From: Prochlorococcus sp. AG-402-L09
GTDB lineage: Bacteria; Cyanobacteriota; Cyanobacteriia; PCC-6307; Cyanobiaceae
Assembly (NCBI GenBank): GCA_003216715.1
Contig: QCIK01000012.1
Coordinates: 1 to 32,291 of the forward strand
Direction: 5' to 3'
Length of the DNA stretch: 32,291 nt
Under the pieces are notes generated by a model. That model was not told the origin of the DNA. It saw nothing but the letters and a program-made list of their open reading frames with translations, and ran no database searches. The position numbers were made by a program, and so were the translations under genes. Positions 16,240-25,088 of the stretch are shown in pieces (position 1 is the stretch's first letter; the number at the start of each line of letters is the position of its first letter).

Positions 16240-17076
16240 TTATTCAAAACTATCTACTAATTCATGAATTTTATTTAATTCATTAATCAATGAATTAAAT
16301 TGCTTTAGATTAAGCATGTTTGGACCATCACTTAATGCAGAGTCTGGATCAGGATGGATTTCCATAAATACACCATCTACTCCTGTTGCAACCCCTGCTC
16401 TTGCTATTAATGGAACTAAGAATCTTTTACCTCCTGAGCTTGTTCCTTTTCCGCCTGGTTCTTGTACAGCATGAGTTGCATCAATAATGACTGGACAACC
16501 TGTCTCTTTTAAATAATGAATGCCTTTCATGTCTACTACTAAATTGTTATATCCAAAAGTAGAACCTCTTTCAGTTAACCATAATTCATTTCTTTTTAAA
16601 TTTGGATTAAAGCTTTTAGCTTTTTTAACTAGCATTTCGCAGTCCCATGGAGCTAAAAATTGTCCTTTTTTTATATTTAAAGCTGATGAGTTATATTTTT
16701 TATTACTAACTACATTTACAGCGGCCTCGATTAAATTTGTTTGTCTGCAAAGATAAGCCGGTATTTGAATTACATCAACAATACTTGCAACTGACTCAAC
16801 CTGAAATGTTTCATGAACATCAGTTAAGACAGGGATATCAAATTCCTCTTTTATTTTTGCTAATATTGATATTCCTTTTTCTAATCCATTACCTCTAAAA
16901 GAATCTGCAGATGTTCTATTAGCCTTGTCAAAACTGCCTTTAAATATATACTCTATTCCTAAATCTGAGGTTGCGTTTAACGCAAACTCTGCAACCTTCA
17001 TACACATTTCTTCGCTTTCGAGACTACATGGACCAGCTATTATTGTTAATTTTTTTGATTGAAACATTTTGAACAT
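16240..17076 (-). CDS. kdsA: KDO 8-phosphate synthase
   Basis: This 278-residue enzyme condenses phosphoenolpyruvate with arabinose 5-phosphate. Visible motifs are AGPCSLES (14-21), FKGSFDKANRTS, LTDVHE, GSTFGYNNLVVDM, DATHAVQEPGGKGTS and HPDPDSALSDGPN, all diagnostic of KdsA. The length matches the family. Two possible ATG starts lie nine bases apart (17076 and 17067). It directly abuts kdsD with no spacer, so the genes are cotranscribed and probably translationally coupled. Cys and Asn identities that separate metal-dependent from metal-independent forms were not resolved. Confidence 0.95.
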   Translation of the reverse strand: MFKMFQSKKLTIIAGPCSLESEEMCMKVAEFALNATSDLGIEYIFKGSFDKANRTSADSFRGNGLEKGISILAKIKEEFDIPVLTDVHETFQVESVASIVDVIQIPAYLCRQTNLIEAAVNVVSNKKYNSSALNIKKGQFLAPWDCEMLVKKAKSFNPNLKRNELWLTERGSTFGYNNLVVDMKGIHYLKETGCPVIIDATHAVQEPGGKGTSSGGKRFLVPLIARAGVATGVDGVFMEIHPDPDSALSDGPNMLNLKQFNSLINELNKIHELVDSFE

Positions 17077-18078
17077 CTAATTATTTATTTGGAGGATATC
17101 GTGCATTGTTATAAAACCTATAATCTTCTCATTATAAGTTACACCTAGACATGAAATTGCACCAGTTTTATTATTTTCCATTTTTTCCAAAGCTTCTATT
17201 ACTGTTGCCTCTTTATCAATAGTCTTAGGCTTTTTTGTGCAAATATCTTTGGCAATTATTTCATTCCAATCACTAGATTCGTTAGAGGAAAGTGCTCTTC
17301 GTAAATCTCCATCTGTAATAATACCTTTAACAGAATTTTTATCATTAGTTTTTACTAATGTAAAACCAACACCTTTTTTATTTTCTAATTTAGAAGTAAT
17401 TGATAGAATTATAACTTTCAGATTAGAATTTTCTGAAACATTTGGTAGTTCAGAAGCATTAATCATAATGTCTTCTACAGTAAGTGTTAGCCTTTTCCCA
17501 ATAATACCTGCAGGATGATTTATAGCAAAAGTTTCATTAGTTATACCCCTAAATATTGCCCATTGAGCGGCTAATGCATCTCCAAGTGCTAATGATAAAG
17601 TTGTACTTGTAGTTGGTGCAAGATTAAGTGGGCATGACTCTCTATCAATACTACATTCAAAATGAATATGAGAAGCCTTCCTGAGAGAAGAATCTGAATT
17701 TGAAGTGATAGATATTATACAACCTACTTTTTTTCTTAAATGGGGTAATAACGATAAAATTTCTGCGGTTTCACCACTATTAGACAATATTAATGATATG
17801 TCATTTTTCATTGCAATTCCAAGATCACCATGTAATGCATCAGTTGGATTTAAAAACAAAGCAGGATATCCAAGTGATGTAAATGTTGCAGCAATCTTTC
17901 TCGCTACAATTCCACTCTTTCCTACACCTGAAAGTAATAATTTACCCTTATTCTCATATGTATAATTTAAAGCTTTCAGTGCATCCTCACAAATCTCTCT
18001 ATCAAGTTTTTCTGAAGCTTTTTTTAAAGCTTGACTATCATGCAGTAAGCATTCTTTCATTACAAAAGTCTTTGACAA
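17077..18078 (-). CDS. kdsD: Arabinose 5-phosphate isomerase
   Basis: This protein has up to 333 residues, with an N-terminal SIS domain (SGVGKSGIVARKIAATFTSL near 50-69, then PTDALHGDLGI) and two C-terminal CBS domains (about 205-333, with GIITDGDLRRAL and GFITMHDILQI). This is the KpsF/KdsD layout, and the enzyme converts ribulose 5-phosphate to arabinose 5-phosphate, the first step toward KDO. The longest frame uses TTG at 18078. ATG at 18060 (Met7) gives 327 residues, the usual length, and is probably the true start. It is first in kdsD-kdsA-kdsC. Confidence 0.92.
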   Translation of the reverse strand: MSKTFVMKECLLHDSQALKKASEKLDREICEDALKALNYTYENKGKLLLSGVGKSGIVARKIAATFTSLGYPALFLNPTDALHGDLGIAMKNDISLILSNSGETAEILSLLPHLRKKVGCIISITSNSDSSLRKASHIHFECSIDRESCPLNLAPTTSTTLSLALGDALAAQWAIFRGITNETFAINHPAGIIGKRLTLTVEDIMINASELPNVSENSNLKVIILSITSKLENKKGVGFTLVKTNDKNSVKGIITDGDLRRALSSNESSDWNEIIAKDICTKKPKTIDKEATVIEALEKMENNKTGAISCLGVTYNEKIIGFITMHDILQINN

Positions 18079-18296
18079 AATAAAATCTTCCTTTTTGTAA
18101 ATAAGTTCTTCTTTTTGTTTTTTAGCACAGTTCAGAGGATTAAGAGCTAAATATACGAAATTAATTTTGCAAAGCTTTAATAAAGAGATTAAAAAATTCT
18201 TATCAAATTTTAACTTCAGATTCCTTTATATTGGCAAATATGTTGATTTTGCTAATATAGTTAAAGTTAATATATTGGTATATGTAGATTATTAAT

Positions 18297-18313
18297 AATG
18301 ACTATTAGTCATT
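18297..18313 (+). promoter_or_regulatory. Operator-like palindrome
   Basis: AATGACTATTAGTCATT is a perfect 7-3-7 inverted repeat ending 10 bases before the ATG at 18324, inside the divergent region between kdsD and the coupled gene pair. The 12-mer TAATGACTATTA that starts it also occurs at 368-379 in the cpeB leader. Operator function is inferred. Confidence 0.35.
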
Positions 18314-18323
18314 TGTTTTCTAT

Positions 18324-18824
18324 ATGAGATTTCTATTTATGAAGGAAATTGAAGAATGGAAAGTTTTTACGAATTTAGAATTTAAAAATGGTGCAGAAGG
18401 AGTTGATTTGCTCTTATCTAAGGGATATAGAGTGAGTGAGTGGGTACAAGATATTTTTTCTACAGAGCTTAATAAGAAATTTAATATGAAACTTCCCGTT
18501 AAATTAGCTCGAGTTAACCTTTCCTTACTTGGATTCGAAGAACCAACAACATTAAGCGAAATTTATAGTCGTTTATCAACTCATGGCTTAGGTCTTGTTT
18601 CTCCAGAAATAGCTTTGTTGTGCCGTTTACACTATGCAGAGCAACCTACTGGAGAATGGTTGCGTTTTGCTACACCAATGAATTCAATGATAGATAGTGA
18701 TGGGATCCCTCATCTACCTAAGCTTGGAAAAGCGTTAGGTCTATATTTTGTTGAGACTTATTGGGCGTATGAACATGCAATATTTCATCCACACAATGAA
18801 TTTGTTGTTGAGTTAAGTCGTTGA
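18324..18824 (+). CDS. Unknown protein coupled to old yellow enzyme
   Basis: This soluble protein of 166 residues (161 from the alternative ATG at 18339) has no signal peptide or membrane helix. It contains a Coq4-like tail: EYAEQ-style HYAEQPTGEWLRFATPMNS (near 111) and GLYFVETYWAYEHAIFHPHNE (split across 144-163) rich in His, Glu and Tyr, which could bind metal. I do not recognise the family. Its stop codon overlaps the TTG start of the flavin oxidoreductase (TTGA), so the two are translationally coupled and may work together. It is divergent from kdsD across 245 bases. Confidence 0.7.
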   Translation: MRFLFMKEIEEWKVFTNLEFKNGAEGVDLLLSKGYRVSEWVQDIFSTELNKKFNMKLPVKLARVNLSLLGFEEPTTLSEIYSRLSTHGLGLVSPEIALLCRLHYAEQPTGEWLRFATPMNSMIDSDGIPHLPKLGKALGLYFVETYWAYEHAIFHPHNEFVVELSR

Positions 18825-19894
18825 GCGAAAATTTATTTAAACCGATAAATATAGCTGGGCAATATCTGAAAAATCGTTTAGTTGCCGCCCCGATGTGCCA
18901 ATACTCCTCTACAAATGGAGAGCCATCAGCTTGGCATCGCCGTCATTTAGGAACTTTGGCTATTTCAGGTGTTGGCATGCTTATGGTTGAATCTACAGCA
19001 GTTTCTAGGAAAGCAAGAATATCCTCGAAAGACCTTGTTTTAGAAAATGAAAAACAAGTTTTTGCTTTTTCCAACCTCTTGAAAGAGATAAAAACTTTAT
19101 CAGATATTCCGATTGCGCTTCAAATTTCTCATGCGGGCAGGAAAGGATCCGTAAATGTCCCATGGGAAAAGAATGGCAGCTCGTTAGATCAAAATCAGGG
19201 AGGATGGGAAACAATATCAGCATCTTCTATTGCCAGAGATAAAGGTTGGCAAAAACCCCGTCAAATGAATATTGATGAAATAAAAGAGACTGTAAACGAT
19301 TTTGCTTTAGCAACAAGAAGAGCTTGTATCGCTGGCTTTCAAGGTGTCGAAGTTCATATGGCACATGGTTATCTTCTTCATCAATTCCTTTCGCCCATAT
19401 CGAATCAGCGTAAGGATAAATTTGGAGGTGATTTTTTAAATCGATGTAGGTTTCCCTTTCAAGTCATTGAAAGAGTTAGGGAAATACTTCCAAGAGAAAA
19501 TCTTCTTGGTGTGCGCCTAACAGGAGACGATTGCCTTGACGGGGGATGGACAATTGACGATTGCATTAGACTTGCACATGAATTGAAAGATCGTGGTGTT
19601 AGCTATTTGTGTATATCTAGCGGAGGGATTTTACCAGTTACGAAATTAAAGTTTGGACCTTGTTATCAGGTTCATTTGGCAGACAAAGTTAAAGCTGCCG
19701 TGAAAATACCAATTCGGACAGCGGGAATGATTACAACTCCCCATCAAGCAAATGAAATTGTTCAAGCTGGTAAAGCAGATATGGTCGCATTGGGTCGTCA
19801 ATTAATAAGAGACCCATGGTTTCCTTTTCATGCCGCCAATGAATTATCTGAGAGGTTTATTGTGCCTAATCAGTACAAAAGATGTCTTCCATAA
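18821..19894 (+). CDS. NADH:flavin oxidoreductase, YqjM-type old yellow enzyme
   Basis: This 357-residue FMN-dependent TIM-barrel protein has VAAPMCQYSS with Cys26, the redox-tuning Cys of thermophilic-like (YqjM) old yellow enzymes. It also has ISHAGRKGS, VEVHMAHGYLLHQFLSP with two His residues that bind the substrate carbonyl, SNQRKDKFGGDF, and a C-terminal ALGRQLIRDPWFP. Such enzymes reduce activated C=C bonds. The start is TTG at 18821, overlapping the stop of the preceding gene by four bases; no better start is visible. The physiological substrate is unknown. Confidence 0.9.
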   Translation: MSENLFKPINIAGQYLKNRLVAAPMCQYSSTNGEPSAWHRRHLGTLAISGVGMLMVESTAVSRKARISSKDLVLENEKQVFAFSNLLKEIKTLSDIPIALQISHAGRKGSVNVPWEKNGSSLDQNQGGWETISASSIARDKGWQKPRQMNIDEIKETVNDFALATRRACIAGFQGVEVHMAHGYLLHQFLSPISNQRKDKFGGDFLNRCRFPFQVIERVREILPRENLLGVRLTGDDCLDGGWTIDDCIRLAHELKDRGVSYLCISSGGILPVTKLKFGPCYQVHLADKVKAAVKIPIRTAGMITTPHQANEIVQAGKADMVALGRQLIRDPWFPFHAANELSERFIVPNQYKRCLP

Positions 19895-20025
19895 AAAGAA
19901 TTACCATAAAAAATTTATTAGTTATTTAATCTTAAATTAATTGAAGAAATTAGAATAGTTTTCTAACTAACTAAATTCTCATAAAGATGTTCTTATAGAA
20001 TATTTGTCGGATATATTAATTATTC

Positions 20026-20763
20026 ATGAAAATAAATACTTCTATTCTTATTCCTGCGAGACTTATGAGTACAAGGTTTCCTCGTAAACCATTAGCCTTA
20101 ATTAATGGAATCCCAATGGTTATTTGTTGTGCGAAAAATGCAATAAAGACAGGCTTGCCAGTATATGTATGTACAGACTCGGAAGAAATAAAATCTGTAT
20201 GTGAGAGCTATTTTATAAATGTTATTTTGACTCCTGAATGTAATTCGGGAACAGATAGAGTTGCTATTGCAATAAATCAAATTGAAACAGACTATGTAAT
20301 TAATCTTCAAGGTGACGAACCACTTATTGGCTCAAATTCTTTAAATAAAATTGTATCGATGCTATCAATTCTAAAGACTAAAGAGAATTCTATTATTAGT
20401 GGAGTTGAACCAATTAATTCTCAAGAGGCTTTGGATCTAAATGAAGCAAAATGTGCTTTAATTAATCAAAATTCTAAGATAATATATTTATCAAGACAGC
20501 CACTAATTAATAATATAGAAGGCTCATCAGAGCCAGCTTATTTTAAACAATTGGGTCTTTATGCGTTTTCAGTAGAATCAATAAAAAAATTTGCAAGTCT
20601 ACCAGTTGGTAAATTAGAGAGGGCAGAGGGGATAGAATTAATTAGAGGTTTGGAAAATGAATTTACTATATTTTCCTGTATTATTAACGATAATACAATT
20701 TCTGTTGATACTCAAAGTGACTTGAATAAGGTGCAAAGTAAAATCAAAAAAAAGATCTTATAA
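20026..20763 (+). CDS. kdsB: KdsB-family CMP-sugar synthetase (copy 2)
   Basis: This 245-residue PF02348 cytidylyltransferase has canonical KdsB motifs: IPARLMSTRFPRKPL (near 7-21), SGTDRVA (near 73), INLQGDEPLI (near 90) and SVDTQSDLNKV at the C-terminus. Length matches KdsB (about 245-250). Its middle C-terminal part (AEGIELIRGLEN) differs from copy 1 (VESLEQLRWLDH), so the two may activate different sugars. It stands alone, 131 bases after the old yellow enzyme, on the same strand. It probably makes CMP-KDO; which copy serves KDO itself cannot be settled here. Confidence 0.85.
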   Translation: MKINTSILIPARLMSTRFPRKPLALINGIPMVICCAKNAIKTGLPVYVCTDSEEIKSVCESYFINVILTPECNSGTDRVAIAINQIETDYVINLQGDEPLIGSNSLNKIVSMLSILKTKENSIISGVEPINSQEALDLNEAKCALINQNSKIIYLSRQPLINNIEGSSEPAYFKQLGLYAFSVESIKKFASLPVGKLERAEGIELIRGLENEFTIFSCIINDNTISVDTQSDLNKVQSKIKKKIL

Positions 20764-21192
20764 TATGAAAATACTCTTTGATATTGATAAAGATATTCTT
20801 GGTAACTTTTAATAAAGTAAAAAGATTGGTATTCTTGGATATTTATTTATAAAAGTTGCTCTACAAATTATTTTAATGTACTCCTTGTTTAATTTTGTTT
20901 GTATGGAAGTATTTAATAAGTTCCTGAGTATGGCTTCACTTTTATAATTAAATAAAATTAGAGATTTAATTATAATTTTTTTATTGACTTTTTCATGCAA
21001 TCGCAACAAGGTAAAAAGAAGATATTTCCTCTTTCTGAACTTCCATAACACTCCCTTACCATTTTTATGCTTTGGAGAGACCTCTTTGATAGCCCTTCTT
21101 CATTTTTATCTTGATTGTTCAGTCTGCTTTTAGACATTGAAAAAGCACCTTGTTGAAGGTGCTTTTAATATTCAAATTGTTTCTTATTTGAA
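20764..21192. other. Intergenic stretch with weak ORF and hairpins
   Basis: No confident gene is seen. A minus-strand frame of 80 codons at 20809-21051 is Lys/Ile/Leu-rich and lacks any recognised motif, so it may be chance. A 12-bp all-AT inverted repeat (20942-20953 with 20964-20975) followed by a run of seven T could be a weak terminator for the plus strand. The stronger terminator at 21141-21166 belongs to the tRNA gene. Confidence 0.4.
21141..21166 (-). terminator. Rho-independent terminator after tRNA-Phe
   Basis: AAAAGCACCTT (21141-21151) and AAGGTGCTTTT (21156-21166) form an 11-bp stem with a four-base loop, and on the minus strand it is followed by further T. It lies 27 bases past the tRNA-Phe 3' end. 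Its A/T flanks make it usable from both sides. Confidence 0.8.
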
Positions 21193-21268
21193 TGGTGCCA
21201 GGACCCAGATTTGAACTGGGGACACGGCGATTTTCAGTCGCCTGCTCTACCAACTGAGCTATCCCGGC
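21193..21268 (-). tRNA. trnF: tRNA-Phe (GAA)
   Basis: Read on the minus strand, the 76 bases start GCCGGGATAGCTCAGTTGG and fold into a full cloverleaf. The acceptor stem is GCCGGGA with TCCTGGC, the anticodon loop is CTGAAAA (anticodon GAA) on stem GGCGA/TCGCC, the T loop is TTCAAAT, and the CCA end is encoded. All stems pair with only one G-U in the acceptor. Confidence 0.97.
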
Positions 21269-21409
21269 TTAGTCTTCTAATAATGTACCAATTAATAAGT
21301 ACCTTATTGAAAAATAAATTGAAATCTCCTTAATTTCCTTCCCTCTCATTGGAAGGTAATTTGAAAATCGTGAGAAATCTGGCCTTTTTCTCTTTCTTTT
21401 GAAGTGAAT

Positions 21410-21679
21410 TTATTCTGACGGAATAGCTTTGATCATCTTAACCAATGTTTTATGTGCATCTGAACAGTCTTTAAGAATATGATCAAATTTAATATCTAAT
21501 GTTTTATCGTCAACTTTAAGCTGAACTGATTCTGGACAGAGGCTAATCATTCTTGCTGACCTAAAACGTTTGATTTTCCCGTAATATTCTGCATATGCAT
21601 TTACCGCATCTTGGTGGTCCTTATTCATATGATTACATATTCGTTGACTTGACTCTTGAGTGATGGGTTCGGAATTCAT
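21410..21679 (-). CDS. DUF2470 domain protein
   Basis: This 89-residue protein has the DUF2470 pattern: ICNHMNKDHQDAVNAYAEYYG near 14-34, then MISLCPESVQLKV and a C-terminal DAHKTLVKMI. The domain is found at the end of HugZ-type haem-utilisation proteins and as stand-alone short proteins in cyanobacteria. The HMNKDH stretch in the family contributes to haem or ligand contact. A role near haem or tetrapyrrole is inferred from the family only. It is a single gene between tRNA-Phe and the FGGY kinase. Confidence 0.8.
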   Translation of the reverse strand: MNSEPITQESSQRICNHMNKDHQDAVNAYAEYYGKIKRFRSARMISLCPESVQLKVDDKTLDIKFDHILKDCSDAHKTLVKMIKAIPSE

Positions 21680-21772
21680 GAATTTTTTTGGATAATTAAT
21701 TCAACTATTAATTAATAAGTTATTTAGATTTTTATCTATTGATTTTAAAAATTTCGAGATTTTAATTCTTTT

Positions 21773-23008
21773 TCATAATAAGGCTTTTAAAGCAATATTA
21801 GCTACTCCTGCTGCAGGTGGTCTGTTACATATTTTTATTGGGATACCAATTTCTCTTTCTCTTATTTTCTTCCAGGTAATATTTTTTGCACCTCCACCAA
21901 TGGTAATTATTTGTCTTGGCAAATCAGCTCCTAATTCATGAAGCTTTTGCCAGCCTCTAGCTTCAATTCTGGCTAAACCTTCAAATATTGCATGAAGATA
22001 AAGAGAATCACTGACTGGTCTTGGCCCAAGTTTTGGTTGTAAATTAGGATCATCTATTGGAAATCTTTCTCCTTGACTTGACAATGGAAGAAGATTTAAA
22101 CCTGTTGATTTATTAGGATTTATTTGTTTGCTTAATTCTTCAATATATTCAAGATTAAAAAAATCTAGTAGTATCGCAGCCCCTGTATTAGATGCTCCAC
22201 CAGACAGCCAATTTCCTAATAATTTATGATTTGATATACCTTTCCCCGCAAATGGCTTGTTCACAAACTTCTTAATTACTATTGTGCTACCCAGAATTGT
22301 TATCCCATCATTTTTATTAGGAAAAGTGGCTAAAACACCAGCATTAGAATCTGTCGTCCCTGCTATTACTTGAAGATTTTTTGGTAAACTTAATTCATTG
22401 GCTTTTTTAGGGCATATATTTCCCATTATTTGACCTGAAGGAATTATTTTAGGTAGACATTTTAACCATTTTAAGTTTTTAAAACTTTCTGGCCATGAAC
22501 TATTTGATATATCCCAACCCATCCTAATATTGTTACCTTCTTCCCCATACTCCCAATTATTTATAAGCCATCCACTAATCCAATCTGCTTGGTGCCTTAA
22601 GATTATTTCATTACCGTGTAACTCTAAAAGTTGTAATGCTCTGCCTACACTTCCACTTATGCTTGATCCGGCACATTCTTTTGTAAATAGATTTTCAATT
22701 TCGTATGAATATTCCACACAGGATAAGAAATAAGGTAGAGCTTTTCCGATAGGTTCTCCATTTTTTTTACATGCTAAAAGCGTTCCAGATGTCCCTGCTA
22801 CTGAACAAGAAACCAATTTTTCTTTTAGATCTTTTGGAATTTCTTGTATTAGAGTTTTGATGCTATTTATCCAGTCTTCCGAGATTTCAAGACCTTTAGA
22901 GTATGTTTTTGCTGATGTAAATAGTATTTTTTTTTTAGTATTAATGATTGCAATTCTTACACCCGATGTGCCAAGATCAATACCAAGTACAAGAGAATTA
23001 TTTAACAT
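21773..23008 (-). CDS. FGGY-family carbohydrate kinase
   Basis: This 411-residue sugar kinase has the N-terminal ATP-binding motif GIDLGTSGVRIAI (9-21), a second-domain AGTTDSNAGVLATF (near 216, catalytic Asp) and a C-terminal ITIGGGAKNITWKKI. It is shorter than typical xylulokinase (about 490) and fits the compact plant/cyanobacterial group, for which D-ribulose kinase activity has been reported. The substrate cannot be read from the sequence. It is the last gene of a minus-strand run, 19 bases after metK. Confidence 0.82.
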   Translation of the reverse strand: MLNNSLVLGIDLGTSGVRIAIINTKKKILFTSAKTYSKGLEISEDWINSIKTLIQEIPKDLKEKLVSCSVAGTSGTLLACKKNGEPIGKALPYFLSCVEYSYEIENLFTKECAGSSISGSVGRALQLLELHGNEIILRHQADWISGWLINNWEYGEEGNNIRMGWDISNSSWPESFKNLKWLKCLPKIIPSGQIMGNICPKKANELSLPKNLQVIAGTTDSNAGVLATFPNKNDGITILGSTIVIKKFVNKPFAGKGISNHKLLGNWLSGGASNTGAAILLDFFNLEYIEELSKQINPNKSTGLNLLPLSSQGERFPIDDPNLQPKLGPRPVSDSLYLHAIFEGLARIEARGWQKLHELGADLPRQIITIGGGAKNITWKKIREREIGIPIKICNRPPAAGVANIALKALL

Positions 23009-23027
23009 TTTTTTGATTAAAATCTAT

Positions 23028-24257
23028 TTATATTAGCAAACTTAGTTCTTTTGCTTTTTGGGATACATCTTCCCATGGAAGAGAAATATCAGTTCTTCCA
23101 AAATGACCATAAGCTGCAATATCTCTATAAAAACGTCCTCCTCTTTGCTTAGGAAGTTCTTGAAGGTTAAAAGATTTCATAATCGCTCCTGGCCTTAAAT
23201 CAAAGTGTTCTTGAACAATTTGAGTTAATTCAGCGTCTGAAACTTTACCGGTGCCATAAGACTCAACAAGTATTGATACTGGTTTGGCTACACCAATTGC
23301 ATAACTTAGTTGGACTTCAACTTTTTTTGCAAGATTTGCAGCAACCAAAGTTTTCGCGACAAATCTTGCCGCGTAAGCTGCCGATCTATCAACTTTTGTA
23401 GGATCCTTTCCAGAAAAAGCACCACCCCCATGGCGAGCATATCCACCATAAGTGTCTACAATTATTTTTCGACCTGTGAGTCCTGCATCTCCTTGAGGTC
23501 CACCAATGACAAATTTCCCTGTTGGATTAACTAGAAAACGTGTAGTTGCTAATGCAGGCTTTAAAGCTAGATCCTCTGTGGCTGGCTCGACTACCAATTT
23601 CCATAAGTCTTTTGCAATTCTTTTTTGGATTTCCTCTTCAAGAGTTATTCCATCGACTTCTGATTTGTGCTGAGTAGAAATTAGTATTGTGTCTATGGAG
23701 CAGGGGACTCCGTTTTCGTATGAGACACTTACTTGGGTCTTTCCGTCAGGTAAAAGATAATCAATTAATTTTTGATGCCTAACTGATGCCAACCGTCTTG
23801 CTAAACGATGAGCAAGACTAATTGGCAATGGCATCAGTTCAGGAGTCTCGTCACATGCAAAACCAAACATAATTCCTTGATCACCAGCACCCACTTGATC
23901 TAATGGATCTGTTGAATGGTCTTCAGCTTCGTCTACTCCTTGAGCAATATCAGAAGATTGTTGGTCAAGTGCAACTAGGACTGCGCAACTATTAGCATCA
24001 AATCCACCAGCACTTGCACTTTCATAGCCAATGCTTTTGATGACTTCTCTAACAAGCTTATTGAAATCAACCTCAGCTTTAGAAGTTATTTCTCCAGTTA
24101 TTAGACATAAGCCAGTATTTACTACTGCCTCACATGCAACCCTACTTGTTGGATCTTCAGTCAAAAGAGCATCTAAAACAGCATCACTTATTTGATCGCA
24201 AATTTTATCAGGATGTCCTTCTGTTACCGATTCAGAGGTGAAAACGTATCTACTCAT
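23028..24257 (-). CDS. metK: S-adenosylmethionine synthetase
   Basis: This 409-residue enzyme makes S-adenosylmethionine from ATP and methionine. Signatures are [20 protein letters not shown] (7-26), [10 protein letters not shown] (near 122) and [19 protein letters not shown] (near 276, phosphate-binding loop). The length and order are normal for the family and nothing is missing. It lies between a HAD phosphatase (24-base gap) and the FGGY kinase. SAM would also feed the radical SAM enzyme in the glycan cluster. Confidence 0.98.
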   Translation of the reverse strand: MSRYVFTSESVTEGHPDKICDQISDAVLDALLTEDPTSRVACEAVVNTGLCLITGEITSKAEVDFNKLVREVIKSIGYESASAGGFDANSCAVLVALDQQSSDIAQGVDEAEDHSTDPLDQVGAGDQGIMFGFACDETPELMPLPISLAHRLARRLASVRHQKLIDYLLPDGKTQVSVSYENGVPCSIDTILISTQHKSEVDGITLEEEIQKRIAKDLWKLVVEPATEDLALKPALATTRFLVNPTGKFVIGGPQGDAGLTGRKIIVDTYGGYARHGGGAFSGKDPTKVDRSAAYAARFVAKTLVAANLAKKVEVQLSYAIGVAKPVSILVESYGTGKVSDAELTQIVQEHFDLRPGAIMKSFNLQELPKQRGGRFYRDIAAYGHFGRTDISLPWEDVSQKAKELSLLI

Positions 24258-24281
24258 TGGAAATCTGAATTGAATACTACT

Positions 24282-25070
24282 TTAGGTGTTTATCTGTATA
24301 TTTAATTCATTTAATTTTTCGATAATGAATTGTTTTTCAGTAAGAGTGGGAGGATTTTTCCATCCACCAGTAAAGCCTATTATTATTGCTACGCCAGCTT
24401 CTTTGGCCATTTTTAAATCAGTATCGGCATCTGAAATTAGTGCACATTTTGCAGGATTTATCTTCATTCTTTTGCAAAGTTCTATAACTGCTTTTGGGTT
24501 AGGTTTTGACGGTTTATTCTCAGCACTCCAAAGACAATCAAATATACCTTCTAATTTATTGCTGTAAATAAATTCTTCTATTCCTGCTTGTGTATCATTT
24601 GTCATTAAGGCAATACTCACTCCATTACTTTTTAAAGAAACTAATAGATCAAATGCTCCTGAAATTAAAGCCCTTTTTTTCTGTAAATTGTCTTGATTAT
24701 TAGAAAGGAAAATATCTGCTTCATCGAAGATTGTTTGACTTATTGAAATTGATTTAAACCAATCAAAACCAAATAAAGTTAATATTGTTGCTGTGGAAAT
24801 AATATTTTGCTCTTTCGAAGCTATCGCTAGACATGCATTAGCTGAAAGAGCTTGGTTGTTTAATCCATAAATAAGATTAAGTAATTTTCTTAATAGAAAA
24901 ATTTTAAAATTATTTATTTTTAATTTTTTAAATTTAGAAACCGCAAACTCTATTCTTATTTTTGCCAGTTCTAATAAGTATTCCTCGCTATTAGATAATG
25001 TTCCATCCTTATCAAATATTATTGCATTAATAAAACCAGCAGAACTATTTTTTATTAACAGCTCTGCCAT
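24282..25070 (-). CDS. HAD-family phosphatase
   Basis: This 262-residue HAD hydrolase shows motif I FDKDGTLSNS (Asp20 nucleophile, Asp22), motif II MTNDTQAGI (near 157), a Lys in NKPSKPNPKAV (near 183) and motif IV ISDADTDLKMAKEAG (near 210). The helical insertion between motifs I and II is a C1-type cap, similar to phosphoglycolate phosphatases (Gph), but the metabolite is not identifiable. It is encoded between rpsA and metK with gaps of 18 and 24 bases, so it shares their transcript. Confidence 0.85.
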   Translation of the reverse strand: MAELLIKNSSAGFINAIIFDKDGTLSNSEEYLLELAKIRIEFAVSKFKKLKINNFKIFLLRKLLNLIYGLNNQALSANACLAIASKEQNIISTATILTLFGFDWFKSISISQTIFDEADIFLSNNQDNLQKKRALISGAFDLLVSLKSNGVSIALMTNDTQAGIEEFIYSNKLEGIFDCLWSAENKPSKPNPKAVIELCKRMKINPAKCALISDADTDLKMAKEAGVAIIIGFTGGWKNPPTLTEKQFIIEKLNELNIQINT

Positions 25071-25088
25071 TTCTATAAAAGTAAATCA

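Noticed and set aside
20809-21051. 80-codon minus-strand ORF
   Set aside because: Lys/Ile/Leu-biased with no motif, in an AT-rich gap containing an all-AT hairpin; not strong enough to call as a gene.
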